NCBI GenBank assembly: GCA_017307735.1
Contig: JAFKGR010000004.1
Span: forward strand, 62,001-126,000
Reading direction: 5' to 3'
From: Chitinophagaceae bacterium
GTDB lineage: Bacteria; Bacteroidota; Bacteroidia; Chitinophagales; Chitinophagaceae
DNA: 64,000 bases
Shown here: positions 27,427 through 36,472 of the stretch, piece after piece
Position numbering within the stretch: position 1 is the first letter of the stretch
How the letters are laid out: each line of letters opens with the position of its first letter
Translations under genes and position numbers: made by a program
The notes under the pieces: model-generated
What the model was told of the DNA's origin: nothing
Seen by the model: the letters and a program-made list of their open reading frames with translations, nothing else
The model's database searches: none

Positions 27427-29760
27427 ATGAGGAGATTTTCAATTTATCTTACTGTTCTTTGCTTTTTTGTCAATTCACAAATCTGTGCACAACCCGATTA
27501 CGGGAAAACCATTATCTCTTTTTCCGGTTCGCCTGACGATGCAGTAAGTGATCTTCAAAATATCTTATCCAGGTACAATGCAGGTAATATCACACTCTCA
27601 AAAGTTCCGCTGGAAAAAAGAACGGGGCAGGAATTCTATCTTGCCATTCAGGGTAACAATACAGAAATTAAATATACCACTCAAAATTCCCTCGAAAATG
27701 CTGTTTACACTTATCTTGAAAGATTAGGATTTCGCTGGTACGGTCCGGGTGATAACTGGTTTATAAAACCTAAAACAATTAAGCGGGCAGATTTTACCGG
27801 TCAATGGATTCGTCCTTCTTTCAGAAACCGCAGTTTTGTCGGTTCAGGCGGGCTTTATTTTAGTAGCATTCAGAGTTATGACTCCACAAATACATTCAGG
27901 GCAAAGTGGTTGGATTGGTTGAGAAGAAACAGAATCAATATGGATTTCGGTGGAGTGGGACATACCGGGGAAGTTTTTTATTTACAAAACAAAACCTTGT
28001 TGGATAAGCACCCTGGATGGTTCCTTAATTCCAGCGGACAACAAAATGGAAGAATAAAAATTGATAGCCCCGCCGCTGTAAATGCCTATAAAAACTGGAT
28101 TCATTCAATTTATGAAAAAGAAAAAGGAGACTTTATTACCCTTGGCGTGGATCCGGCCGATGGCAGAGGTGGAACTGATGATCCCTTGCCAAAAAATATG
28201 CCTGGTATCAAAAACTATTCAGACAAATGGTGGTGGTTAGCCAATGACGTTGCCAAAGATTACGAAAATGAAAAAAATGTCCGGATAACCATGTATGCCT
28301 ATGGGGGTGGTACAGAAAACGCTAAAGTACCATCTTTTAAACTTAGGGAAAACGTTTATCCGGTAATCATTCCCTATTCATTTCAAACAGCATACATACC
28401 GGAACAAATGGTAAGGGCTTGGGCTAAATCCATAAATGGAAATATGGGTATCTATGATTATTGGAATATAGCTCAGCGAAGTTTAGATGTTCCTCATTTC
28501 AACATATATACCATTTCTCCCAAATTAAAACTACGGCGTGACAATAAGGTGAACGGAGTATTTCTTGAAACCACAAATGCCGCCGGCCCGATGGGGCACG
28601 CGTTGTGGATGGCAGGAGAAATGCTGTGGAATACAAATCTGAATTTCGATTCACTTTATTCAAAATATTTACAAGATTGTTTTGGCAATGCATCACCTTA
28701 CCTAAAAAACATGTTTGACAGATGGAGCAAAAATTATCAGGGCTCAGCAGAGCCGTCGTTTAGTCTGCAGGATTTGAAAAACGCCTCATCAGCGGTAAAA
28801 AAAGGAAGCCCGGAATGGAAAAGAATAAACGAACTTAAAGCTTATGTGCATTATTTAAAATTGGTTTACGGGTTGGATAGAACTCAGCCCTCGAAAGATT
28901 CGCTCTTCAGGTATCTATATGGCATCCATCATCTCCTGATGGTACAAACTGCAGCATTGGCAACCCAACCGTATGTTCCGCCGGTTAATAACGGAAATAT
29001 TGTTCCCCCCACTACCGGTATAAGAAAACTCTCTGAAGATGATATCGAAAATCAATTCAAAAAAGATTTAAATGAAACACCCAAACCATACACACTCTCT
29101 GATTTTAAATTCAATTTTGACAAAGCAAAATATACTGACCCCATCCCTCAAAACTCATGGCTCTTTGGCAATCAGAATTGCCGGTTTTTCTTTAAAGCAC
29201 CTTTTACAGGAAAACTTACATTGGAAGCGGGGGCTCAGACAAATACACCATTCACAGTTTATACAGACCAAAACATTATCATCGATGAAGAGGTAGGTAC
29301 AAACAATTTTGATAAATCCGAAAATATTGAAGGAGCAACATGGAAATTAAAGATGTTGGCTTTCCGCATTGTGAAAGGAGAAATATACCATATCCAAACG
29401 CGATATGGAAACAGCAGGATAAAAATCATAACTCAGGGAATAGTGCTGTTCAAGCATCCGGGTGATAATGATTTTTTGAACTCTCTTTATCCAGTTCAAT
29501 ATTTTTATGTTCCAAAATCTGCCACTGAAATAATTTTTTATGATGAGCGTCCGGAAGGTTTTAACGGGAGAGGTTATTTAGTATCTCCTGATGGACTCAG
29601 AATAAAAAGAGAATCCACCGGATTTAAGGACATCTACCGTGTGCCAGTGACTCTTCCATTCCGTGGCAAAGTATGGTCTGCTGATTTTGGTCATCCAATA
29701 TGGAAACTTTTGAATATTCCCAATATTTCCAGCCTGCAGAAATTTGGGTATTCAGAATAA
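27427..29760 (+). CDS. Secreted DUF4838-family protein (glycoside-hydrolase-like)
   Basis: A 777-residue protein with a clear signal peptide (about 1-21, ending ICAQ). The N-terminal domain (about 25-115) with NSLENAVYTYLERLGFRWYGPGDNW resembles the alpha-glucuronidase/GH20-type N-terminal domain, and the middle (about 120-430, with YAYGGG, YDYWNIAQRSLDVPHF and METLWN-like GEMLWNTNL) matches the DUF4838 family, a TIM-barrel-like group of proposed glycosidases. The last 250 residues look beta-rich. In a synthesis locus it could trim or modify the finished polymer. The frame stays open about 60 codons upstream but without a start codon. Confidence 0.75.
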   Translation: MRRFSIYLTVLCFFVNSQICAQPDYGKTIISFSGSPDDAVSDLQNILSRYNAGNITLSKVPLEKRTGQEFYLAIQGNNTEIKYTTQNSLENAVYTYLERLGFRWYGPGDNWFIKPKTIKRADFTGQWIRPSFRNRSFVGSGGLYFSSIQSYDSTNTFRAKWLDWLRRNRINMDFGGVGHTGEVFYLQNKTLLDKHPGWFLNSSGQQNGRIKIDSPAAVNAYKNWIHSIYEKEKGDFITLGVDPADGRGGTDDPLPKNMPGIKNYSDKWWWLANDVAKDYENEKNVRITMYAYGGGTENAKVPSFKLRENVYPVIIPYSFQTAYIPEQMVRAWAKSINGNMGIYDYWNIAQRSLDVPHFNIYTISPKLKLRRDNKVNGVFLETTNAAGPMGHALWMAGEMLWNTNLNFDSLYSKYLQDCFGNASPYLKNMFDRWSKNYQGSAEPSFSLQDLKNASSAVKKGSPEWKRINELKAYVHYLKLVYGLDRTQPSKDSLFRYLYGIHHLLMVQTAALATQPYVPPVNNGNIVPPTTGIRKLSEDDIENQFKKDLNETPKPYTLSDFKFNFDKAKYTDPIPQNSWLFGNQNCRFFFKAPFTGKLTLEAGAQTNTPFTVYTDQNIIIDEEVGTNNFDKSENIEGATWKLKMLAFRIVKGEIYHIQTRYGNSRIKIITQGIVLFKHPGDNDFLNSLYPVQYFYVPKSATEIIFYDERPEGFNGRGYLVSPDGLRIKRESTGFKDIYRVPVTLPFRGKVWSADFGHPIWKLLNIPNISSLQKFGYSE

Positions 29761-30276
29761 AAGTTTGGTAAAGAATTATTCTGCCTGTAAAGATTATTAA
29801 AGAATCGGCAGGTACCTCATTTCCGCTGTTGGTAAAAACCATTGAATCGAGATTCATTATCATATTTCAAAAATCAGGGAACGGATTAATAATAAAAAAG
29901 TGAGGCTTTGTGCAATGAATTCAAATATTAAACGTTATCATTCAAACCCCTAACAAAATCAATATATCATGAATCCCATTTCCACTTTTATTTCTCCCCA
30001 AAGGTTAAAAGTACCGTATCATCCAAGTCCGTTATACAGTATGGTTTCTGCAATGTGCACTTCGGAATTGTATTGCTTTTTATAATATATTAAAAAGCTA
30101 CTTTCAGGAAATCAAGCATTTTTACCTGAAGGATTAAAAGTTTTATCTGATAACTCAAAATCCATCAATTTTCAATTAAAAATCTGAAAGTGTCGGACTT
30201 AACTAATCAAATAAGTATGAAAGAAATGCTGAAGCTCAAAATCAAAAAACCGTAAAATACTTCATAATCTATCCGG
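29761..30276. other. 516-base gene-free stretch
   Basis: I see no convincing gene here. A 38-codon frame (29969-30085) has no family resemblance. An AT-rich hairpin with an 8-base-pair stem (GCTTTTTA with TAAAAAGC, 30075-30098) lies in the middle but lacks a T tail. The stretch may hold the promoter of the ABC exporter genes, though no full TTTG/TAnnTTTG pair was found. Confidence 0.5.
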
Positions 30277-31095
30277 ATGGAATACGTCATACAATCTCAA
30301 AACAAATTTTCGCTCGGACTGAAAGAACTTTGGAGCTACCGTGAGTTATTTTATTTTTTTACCTGGCGGGACGTCAAGGTCAAATACAAACAGGCCGCAC
30401 TCGGCATATTATGGGCAATCCTTCAACCACTGGTGATGATGATCACTTTCACATTAATTTTCAGCAAAGCACTGAAGGTCAGCAGCGACGGAATTCCCTA
30501 TCCTGTCTTTGCATTAAGCGGGTTGCTTATTTGGAATATTTTCAGCAATGGCCTATTAAACAGCGCCAACAGTATGGTCACCAATTCAAATGTTATAAAG
30601 AAAATCTATTTCCCAAGATTGATAATCCCAATGAGTGCGGTACTGACAGCGCTCGTGGATTTTCTGTTTGCGCTTATCATCTTTGCAGCCATTCTCATTT
30701 ATTATCACCAGGGATTCAACATTTTCAAGATGTTCCTTTACCTGCCACTTGGTATTCTGATCACGGTTATAACCACATTCGGATTAGGAACTTTCTTAGC
30801 CGCCCTCAATGTCAAATACCGGGATTTCCAATATATAATTCCTTTTCTGATTCAGTTTCTTTTATTTGTCAACCCGGTATTGTATTCAACCAAAGTGTTT
30901 ACCAACCATTGGATCAACCTTATTATGAAAGCCAACCCCATAGCCTCAGCTATTGAGCTTTTCAGAAGCGTTTTCATAGGTCAGCCTGTAGATTGGAACA
31001 CAATTTTATCAGGCGCTGGAATGGCATTGATTATACTTTTTGCCGGAATCTTTACGTTCAGAAAAACAGAAGCCTACTTTGCAGATTTAGCCTGA
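30277..31095 (+). CDS. wzm: ABC-2 type polysaccharide exporter, permease subunit (Wzm)
   Basis: A 272-residue inner-membrane protein with six hydrophobic segments. The N-terminal ELWSYRELFYFFTWRDVKVKYKQAALGILWAILQP is the classic ABC-2 polysaccharide permease opening, and FNVKYRDFQYIIPF-like ALNVKYRDFQ follows near 175. It forms the channel that moves lipid-linked polysaccharide across the inner membrane, driven by the ATPase encoded 2 bases downstream. Confidence 0.95.
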   Translation: MEYVIQSQNKFSLGLKELWSYRELFYFFTWRDVKVKYKQAALGILWAILQPLVMMITFTLIFSKALKVSSDGIPYPVFALSGLLIWNIFSNGLLNSANSMVTNSNVIKKIYFPRLIIPMSAVLTALVDFLFALIIFAAILIYYHQGFNIFKMFLYLPLGILITVITTFGLGTFLAALNVKYRDFQYIIPFLIQFLLFVNPVLYSTKVFTNHWINLIMKANPIASAIELFRSVFIGQPVDWNTILSGAGMALIILFAGIFTFRKTEAYFADLA

Positions 31096-31097
31096 TT

Positions 31098-32315
31098 ATG
31101 AAACCGATATTAGAAATACAGCATATAACCAAAAAATTCAGAATTGGAGCTAGACAGGAAAGATATCTTTCACTGAGAGATAAGATCTATGATACCTTCA
31201 AAAAGAAAGATAAATCATCCGGAATATTTACAGCGCTCAATGACGTAAGTTTCAATGTGGATGCCGGAGAAAGTATCGGAATAATCGGCAGAAACGGAGC
31301 AGGCAAAAGTACTTTGCTCAAGATCCTTAGTAAAATAACACCTCCAACCACCGGCAAAATAATCGGCAGAGGCAGAATTGCCAGTTTGCTCGAGGTAGGA
31401 ACAGGATTTCATCCTGAATTAACCGGACGGGAAAACATCTACATGAATGGAAGTATCCTCGGAATGAAGAAACATGAAATTGATAAACACTTCGATGAGA
31501 TTGTGGATTTCAGTGGTGTCGAAAGATTTCTTGACACCCCTTTAAAAAGATATAGTAGCGGCATGCAACTGCGCCTTGCATTTTCAGTTGCCGCTTACCT
31601 TGAGCCCGAAATTCTCATAATTGACGAGGTTCTCGCAGTTGGTGACGCGGAGTTTCAGAAAAAATGCCTTGGCAAAATGGACCAGGTAAGCAAAAGCGGA
31701 CGTACTGTTTTATTTGTGAGTCATAATCTCGGAGCTATACAGCAATTGTGTTCCAAATCGATCCTGCTCAATAAGGGTACCTTATTAAAATCGGGAAAAA
31801 CTTCTAACATAATAGATGAGTACCTCAATCTTTCTCAGAAGGTGACGAACCGGTTTAATTCCTATGGAAATAAAGATGCTGAAATTGTAGATTTCGAATT
31901 GTACAATCATCTCGGAAAAGAAAGTCGCGACTTATTTCTCGGTTACCCTTGTGCTCTTCATCTAAAAATTAAATTCAACACCACTATTTCTGACGTTGAA
32001 TTGGGCATCAACATCAAAGACATTTATGGTGATTTGGTGAGCCATATTACCAGTATTGACCAGAACATTGTAATCAGCGGCGAAAAAGGAGATGAGGCGG
32101 ATATAGAAATTAATTTGGACAGCGTCAATTTTACCCCGGGCACTTACAAAATGGATTTGTTTCTGCTCAAAAATGAAATGTTGCATGCCAATACGGATTG
32201 TTTGACTTTTTCCGTAATAAATTCAGACAAAATAAAAAGGCCCGGCGGATTTCCCGGTCATGTCAAATATTTTACAGACACCAGATGGAAAGTGAAAAAT
32301 CCTGTAAGAGTATGA
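31098..32315 (+). CDS. wzt: ABC polysaccharide exporter, ATPase subunit with Wzt C-terminal domain
   Basis: A 405-residue ATPase. The nucleotide-binding domain has Walker A GRNGAGKST, the signature YSSGMQLRLAFSVA and Walker B ILIIDEVLAVGD, all typical of the teichoic-acid/O-antigen exporter group. The last 150 residues (from about 255, starting with NRFNSYGNKDAEI) form the Wzt C-terminal carbohydrate-binding beta-sandwich that recognises a capped chain end. I chose the ATG at 31098, two bases after the permease stop; an upstream start at 30993 would overlap the permease by 100 bases and lacks family support. Overlaps the GT17 gene by ATGA. Confidence 0.95.
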   Translation: MKPILEIQHITKKFRIGARQERYLSLRDKIYDTFKKKDKSSGIFTALNDVSFNVDAGESIGIIGRNGAGKSTLLKILSKITPPTTGKIIGRGRIASLLEVGTGFHPELTGRENIYMNGSILGMKKHEIDKHFDEIVDFSGVERFLDTPLKRYSSGMQLRLAFSVAAYLEPEILIIDEVLAVGDAEFQKKCLGKMDQVSKSGRTVLFVSHNLGAIQQLCSKSILLNKGTLLKSGKTSNIIDEYLNLSQKVTNRFNSYGNKDAEIVDFELYNHLGKESRDLFLGYPCALHLKIKFNTTISDVELGINIKDIYGDLVSHITSIDQNIVISGEKGDEADIEINLDSVNFTPGTYKMDLFLLKNEMLHANTDCLTFSVINSDKIKRPGGFPGHVKYFTDTRWKVKNPVRV

Positions 32316-33259
32316 TTTACGACTGTTTCATTTTCAATTCAGAGTTAGACCTGCTCAAACTGCGGCTGGCATTTATGAACAGCATGGTAGATTACTTTGT
32401 CATCTGCGAATCAGGAAGGACACTATCAGGAGAAAAAAAACCATTACATTTTAAGGAGCATGAAAAAGAATTTGAGGAATACTTACCCAAAATCATCCAT
32501 CTTGAAGCTCCGTCGAGACCTGACCTGACGGCGTGGGATTACGAATACTTTCAGAGAAATTATATTAAAGAGGGATTGAAACAATGTAAAGATGATGACC
32601 TGATTCTTATCTCAGACGTGGATGAAATCATCAATTTAAAAAATATTGTTCGATTGAACGGGTTGAAACTTCCTGCGCTGATCGAGCTTTCTTATTATTA
32701 TTATTTTTTCAACCTCAAAGCCGGCAGCACTTTCACCTTGAATTTATTAAGCAACTATTCCTTTATTAAGAACTTTAATATAGGCATAAGAAATCCTGAT
32801 TATAAAGAAAAGGTGAAAAATGTTATAAAGAAGAAATCGTGTGTCACCGGCTGGCATTTCAGTTATTTATTTGGTCTTGATATAGAAAAATACAAAACCA
32901 AGGTAAAATCCTTTTCACATCAGGAATACAACACATCCTATTATCTCGACGATAACAGAATAAAGAAATGCATCGAAACAGGTATAGACCTCTTTGAGAG
33001 AGAGAACATCTTCTTCTCATTCAAAAAGCCGGAAAAGGAATTGAAAGAAATTCTGCCTTTCATCAGGCAGCTCGGTCTGGAACATTACATTCACACAAAA
33101 CAGAAATTATCTTTTTCCCATCTGAAACATCCGGGGTTTATAATAAAAAAGAAATTGCTTCCATTCATAAAAAACGAACTATATACAAGACCAAGGTATA
33201 ACCTGATTGTATTCACCAGTCCGTTCAGAAAAAAAATCAGAAAATTAATCTTTCAATAA
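32312..33259 (+). CDS. Glycosyltransferase family 17-like protein
   Basis: A 315-residue protein starting MIYDCFIFNSELDLLKLRL, the opening of family GT17, named after the eukaryotic beta-1,4-mannosyl-glycoprotein GlcNAc-transferase (MGAT3). The DDDLILISDVDEI motif near residue 95 and the Cys-containing VTGWHFSY segment also fit. The start ATG overlaps the wzt stop as ATGA, indicating translational coupling with the exporter; a longer upstream start would run inside wzt. It probably adds an inverting residue, perhaps a side chain or chain-end cap, given the coupling with Wzt. Confidence 0.85.
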   Translation: MIYDCFIFNSELDLLKLRLAFMNSMVDYFVICESGRTLSGEKKPLHFKEHEKEFEEYLPKIIHLEAPSRPDLTAWDYEYFQRNYIKEGLKQCKDDDLILISDVDEIINLKNIVRLNGLKLPALIELSYYYYFFNLKAGSTFTLNLLSNYSFIKNFNIGIRNPDYKEKVKNVIKKKSCVTGWHFSYLFGLDIEKYKTKVKSFSHQEYNTSYYLDDNRIKKCIETGIDLFERENIFFSFKKPEKELKEILPFIRQLGLEHYIHTKQKLSFSHLKHPGFIIKKKLLPFIKNELYTRPRYNLIVFTSPFRKKIRKLIFQ

Positions 33260-33271
33260 TCCGGTACAAAA

Positions 33272-34204
33272 ATGCAGGTCTCAGTTATCATAATAAACTA
33301 TAATACATTTAACCTAACCTGTCAATGTATCCGGTCGGTGATAGATCAGACAAGAGATATATCGTACGAAATTATTCTGGTGGATAATGCATCCACAGAA
33401 TGCGATCCCCTGATCTTTAAAAAAAATTTTCCTTCGGTTCAACTTGTGACCAGTTTAGAAAATCTGGGATTTGCAGGAGGTAACAACCTCGGGATCAGGC
33501 ACGCAAAAGGTGATTATATTTTGCTATTGAATAGTGATGCCATATTAAAAGAAAACTCAATTCGATTCATCTACGATAAATGCAATAATATTTCTAATCT
33601 CGGTGCAGCCGGTGTAAAGCTGATTTATCCTGACGGTAGCATTCAGCATTCTGCTCAAAATTTCCCATCTGTTACAGTACATTTTCTTTATACAACCAAA
33701 CTACACAGAATCTTCAGAAAATATTTTGAGAAAAAAGCAGGTAGCAAAAACTATTCAGAAGATTTTTCATGCGATTGGATTTGGGGAACATTTTTCTTTT
33801 TTCCTTCACGAAACCTAAAATTCTTCAACGGGCAATTACCTGTTTCTTACTTTATGTATTCAGAGGATGTAGAGTGGTGTTACAAGTTCAAAAAACACGG
33901 ATTAGTCAACCTTTATTTCAGCGGAACCGGAATTATTCATTTAATGGGGAAGAGTAGTACAGCAAGCTTTCAAAAGAAGCTGATAAGTCAAAACCATCTC
34001 AGATTTATCAGAAAAGAGTACGGTTTATTTGAATATTATGCAGAAAGAGTCCTGACAGCAATAGACAAATTCACAAACAGATTTCAGACCAGACTAAGAA
34101 ACTCTGAAAAAGAAAGGTTACCCCAATCATCTGCCACATCCGGGAATTCAAATATAAATTCCCGGATAAAAAATATTGTCCATGCACTTTCGGGGAATGA
34201 TTAA
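33272..34204 (+). CDS. Glycosyltransferase family 2, rhamnosyltransferase-like
   Basis: A 310-residue GT-A enzyme: VSVIIINYNTFNLT at the start, LVDNASTE for nucleotide binding, NLGFAGGNNLGIRHAKGDYILLLNSDAIL (about 67-95) with the Asp of the metal site, and YSEDVEWCYKFKKHG (about 198-212) as the catalytic acid region. This pattern is common in rhamnosyl- and galactofuranosyltransferases; a galactofuranose donor (Glf, 40874) is made in the same locus, but assignment is a guess. It follows GT17 by 12 bases. Confidence 0.9.
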   Translation: MQVSVIIINYNTFNLTCQCIRSVIDQTRDISYEIILVDNASTECDPLIFKKNFPSVQLVTSLENLGFAGGNNLGIRHAKGDYILLLNSDAILKENSIRFIYDKCNNISNLGAAGVKLIYPDGSIQHSAQNFPSVTVHFLYTTKLHRIFRKYFEKKAGSKNYSEDFSCDWIWGTFFFFPSRNLKFFNGQLPVSYFMYSEDVEWCYKFKKHGLVNLYFSGTGIIHLMGKSSTASFQKKLISQNHLRFIRKEYGLFEYYAERVLTAIDKFTNRFQTRLRNSEKERLPQSSATSGNSNINSRIKNIVHALSGND

Positions 34205-34421
34205 TTAGTCCCTCTGTTTTGCATAATTACCGTAAGATTATTCTTTTCTTTAAAACTTCCGGAAAATCTTTCTTTTTATACCATGCAGAAATATCAACGG
34301 TCATCCAACCCGACATTTCGTAAATGACGGTATAATTAAACCTCAGATTTTATACCAGGGATATGCAATAATAATACATCCCGGATAAACGTTATAAGTG
34401 TACCCTAAGTACTTTACACAC

Positions 34422-35324
34422 ATGAATGCGCAGCGTTATCAATTATTTCTTTCGCCAAAGACAAGATTTCTTAATTTTTTCAGGCAATTATTTATCATTT
34501 CGGGAATTGATACACATATTGCTGAATTAACAAGAAAAAGCAATCGTCATTCTCTCGCATTAAAACTTATCCCTCCCAATTACTTATACCAGCTCGGAAC
34601 ATTCAGAAAATGCAGTTTACAAAATATAAAATTTTCTGTAGATGTGAGTGAAACAAACGGGCACGCAACTTATTTTGGTATCAGTGATACGGCTCAATCC
34701 AAACTCCTTTCTATAATGAAAGAAGGAATGACCGTTTATGATATAGGTGCGAACATCGGAACCTTCGCCCTTCAGTTTGCAGGAAGGGTGTCAAAAACCG
34801 GAAACGTTATTGGTTTCGAACCTGGGCCTTATACTTACAAACAATGTTTAAAGAATATCTCACTGAATCATTTCAATAACATCCTGATATTTAATGAGGG
34901 ACTGGGAGAATCCCAATCTATTGCAGCTCTTTACAATGTAAACCCGCACAACCGGGGAATGCAAAGATTGCTTGCAGATGATAATACAGATTCATACGAT
35001 AAGGAAATAGTACAGATCAATACCCTGGACAATAAAATTGAAACTGCTCAACTTCCGCATCCCGATGTTATAAAAATTGATGTCGAGGGATATGAGCTCA
35101 AAGTACTGCGTGGGGCTCGTCAGACACTCGTAAAACACAAGCCCGTCCTTTTTATCGAATTGGATGATGATAATCTCAAAGAGCAAAAAAACTCTGCGAT
35201 TGAAATGATAAGTTTTCTGAAAGAATTGGGATATATCATTCGAAAAGCAGATACAGAAGAGATTTTGGATGAGAGTTTTGATTATTCAAGTTGTCACTAT
35301 GATATCATCTGTACCTGTATATAA
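34422..35324 (+). CDS. FkbM-family SAM-dependent methyltransferase
   Basis: A 300-residue protein with an N-terminal helical region and a methyltransferase domain of the FkbM type: the SAM-binding motif VYDIGANIGTFAL (about 103-115), FEPGPYTYKQCLKNI, and VIKIDVEGYELKVLRGAR near 217. It probably O-methylates a hydroxyl of a sugar, perhaps to cap a chain exported by Wzm/Wzt. I prefer the ATG at 34422; a GTG at 34398 would add eight residues. The 217 bases before it hold nothing recognisable. Confidence 0.9.
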   Translation: MNAQRYQLFLSPKTRFLNFFRQLFIISGIDTHIAELTRKSNRHSLALKLIPPNYLYQLGTFRKCSLQNIKFSVDVSETNGHATYFGISDTAQSKLLSIMKEGMTVYDIGANIGTFALQFAGRVSKTGNVIGFEPGPYTYKQCLKNISLNHFNNILIFNEGLGESQSIAALYNVNPHNRGMQRLLADDNTDSYDKEIVQINTLDNKIETAQLPHPDVIKIDVEGYELKVLRGARQTLVKHKPVLFIELDDDNLKEQKNSAIEMISFLKELGYIIRKADTEEILDESFDYSSCHYDIICTCI

Positions 35325-35443
35325 CAGAATTTTTATAAAGGTATTTATCAAAACCAGCCACTCATATTGCCGGAAGGTGACAGGATTCAAACAGGAAACA
35401 GATTTGACCTAAAGGGTTAATTTATAGAATATAACTTACACAA

Positions 35444-36391
35444 ATGAATGAGAAAAAGATCTCAATAATTATCCCGACTTGTAACAGAGAGCACATTCTT
35501 GAGGAAACTGTGGCAAAAGCATTAGATGCCATAAGGGAAAAATCTGCAGAAATTATTGTGGTCAACGATGGAGATAAACCAACTATTTTACCCGATATTT
35601 TTTCCGGTAAAATAAAAATATTGGAAAATAATAAGGGCGGGGTATCCAGAGCGAGAAACCTGGGTGCAGCCCAGGCTGCAGGCCAGGTGTTATTTTTTGT
35701 AGATGATGATATGTGGATAAATAAAGAAATCATTGATTGGATCGAAACAAACCTGACAGATAATAAAGAGGAAGATGCAGTTTATAATGTCAATTGGGAG
35801 TATCCGCCGGAGTTGAATAACGAATTAAAAGAATCCAAAATCGGCAGGTTCCTTTTGTCGAACGGATACAATACTATGTGGGGCAGGATGAAACAAAAAG
35901 CGGTTAAACCGATTAGCGGATTATATCTGTTCGATACAATCGGAAGTTGTAGTTTCATTATCTCAAAACAAACTTTCGAAAAGATCGGAGGATATAAAGA
36001 CTCGATAACGTTTCAGGGAGAAGACATTGAACTTTCGATCAGATTAAATCATCTCAAAATTCCGATTTATTGTTTATTCGATATAACCCTTTTTCACAAT
36101 CACAGAGACAGGATAGATATAAACAATTATCTGAACAGGATCAGAGACGGTTATAACTCTCAATTCATGGCCGAAAGAAAAGGTTTACTTCCCCGGTCGG
36201 GTTATAGCTATCAAAAAAACAAGTTAGAACTCAGTATTTATAATATGTTGTCAGCACCGGAGGTATGTTCGATGTGGCTATTGAAAATATTACCAAATAA
36301 TAAGATTTTTGATCCTGTTTCCAATTCGATAATCGGATTGTTGTCGGGTATAATAAAATTCAAACAGTGGAAAAATGCCTTTGCCGTTTAA
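35444..36391 (+). CDS. Glycosyltransferase family 2
   Basis: A 315-residue GT-A enzyme with ISIIIPTCNREHILEETVAKAL at the N-terminus, VVNDGDKP, the metal-binding FFVDDDMWINKE (about 85-96) and the EDIELSIRL motif (about 185). No membrane segments are strong, so it is a peripheral cytosolic enzyme. Sugar and linkage unknown. It lies 119 bases after the methyltransferase and 81 bases before the next glycosyltransferase. Confidence 0.9.
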   Translation: MNEKKISIIIPTCNREHILEETVAKALDAIREKSAEIIVVNDGDKPTILPDIFSGKIKILENNKGGVSRARNLGAAQAAGQVLFFVDDDMWINKEIIDWIETNLTDNKEEDAVYNVNWEYPPELNNELKESKIGRFLLSNGYNTMWGRMKQKAVKPISGLYLFDTIGSCSFIISKQTFEKIGGYKDSITFQGEDIELSIRLNHLKIPIYCLFDITLFHNHRDRIDINNYLNRIRDGYNSQFMAERKGLLPRSGYSYQKNKLELSIYNMLSAPEVCSMWLLKILPNNKIFDPVSNSIIGLLSGIIKFKQWKNAFAV

Positions 36392-36472
36392 AAAACATTT
36401 GATTTGCCGTGTATAGGTTCAAAATATGAAGATTTTCAAAGATTCTTGAATTTAAGATTAAAATAAGTTTTC

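Noticed and set aside
30075..30098. AT-rich hairpin in the gene-free stretch considered as a terminator
   Set aside because: The stem consists almost only of A-T pairs and no T tract follows on either strand.
30411..30956. Plus-strand ORF of 181 codons inside wzm
   Set aside because: Out-of-frame shadow of the permease gene; wzm has full family motifs in its own frame.
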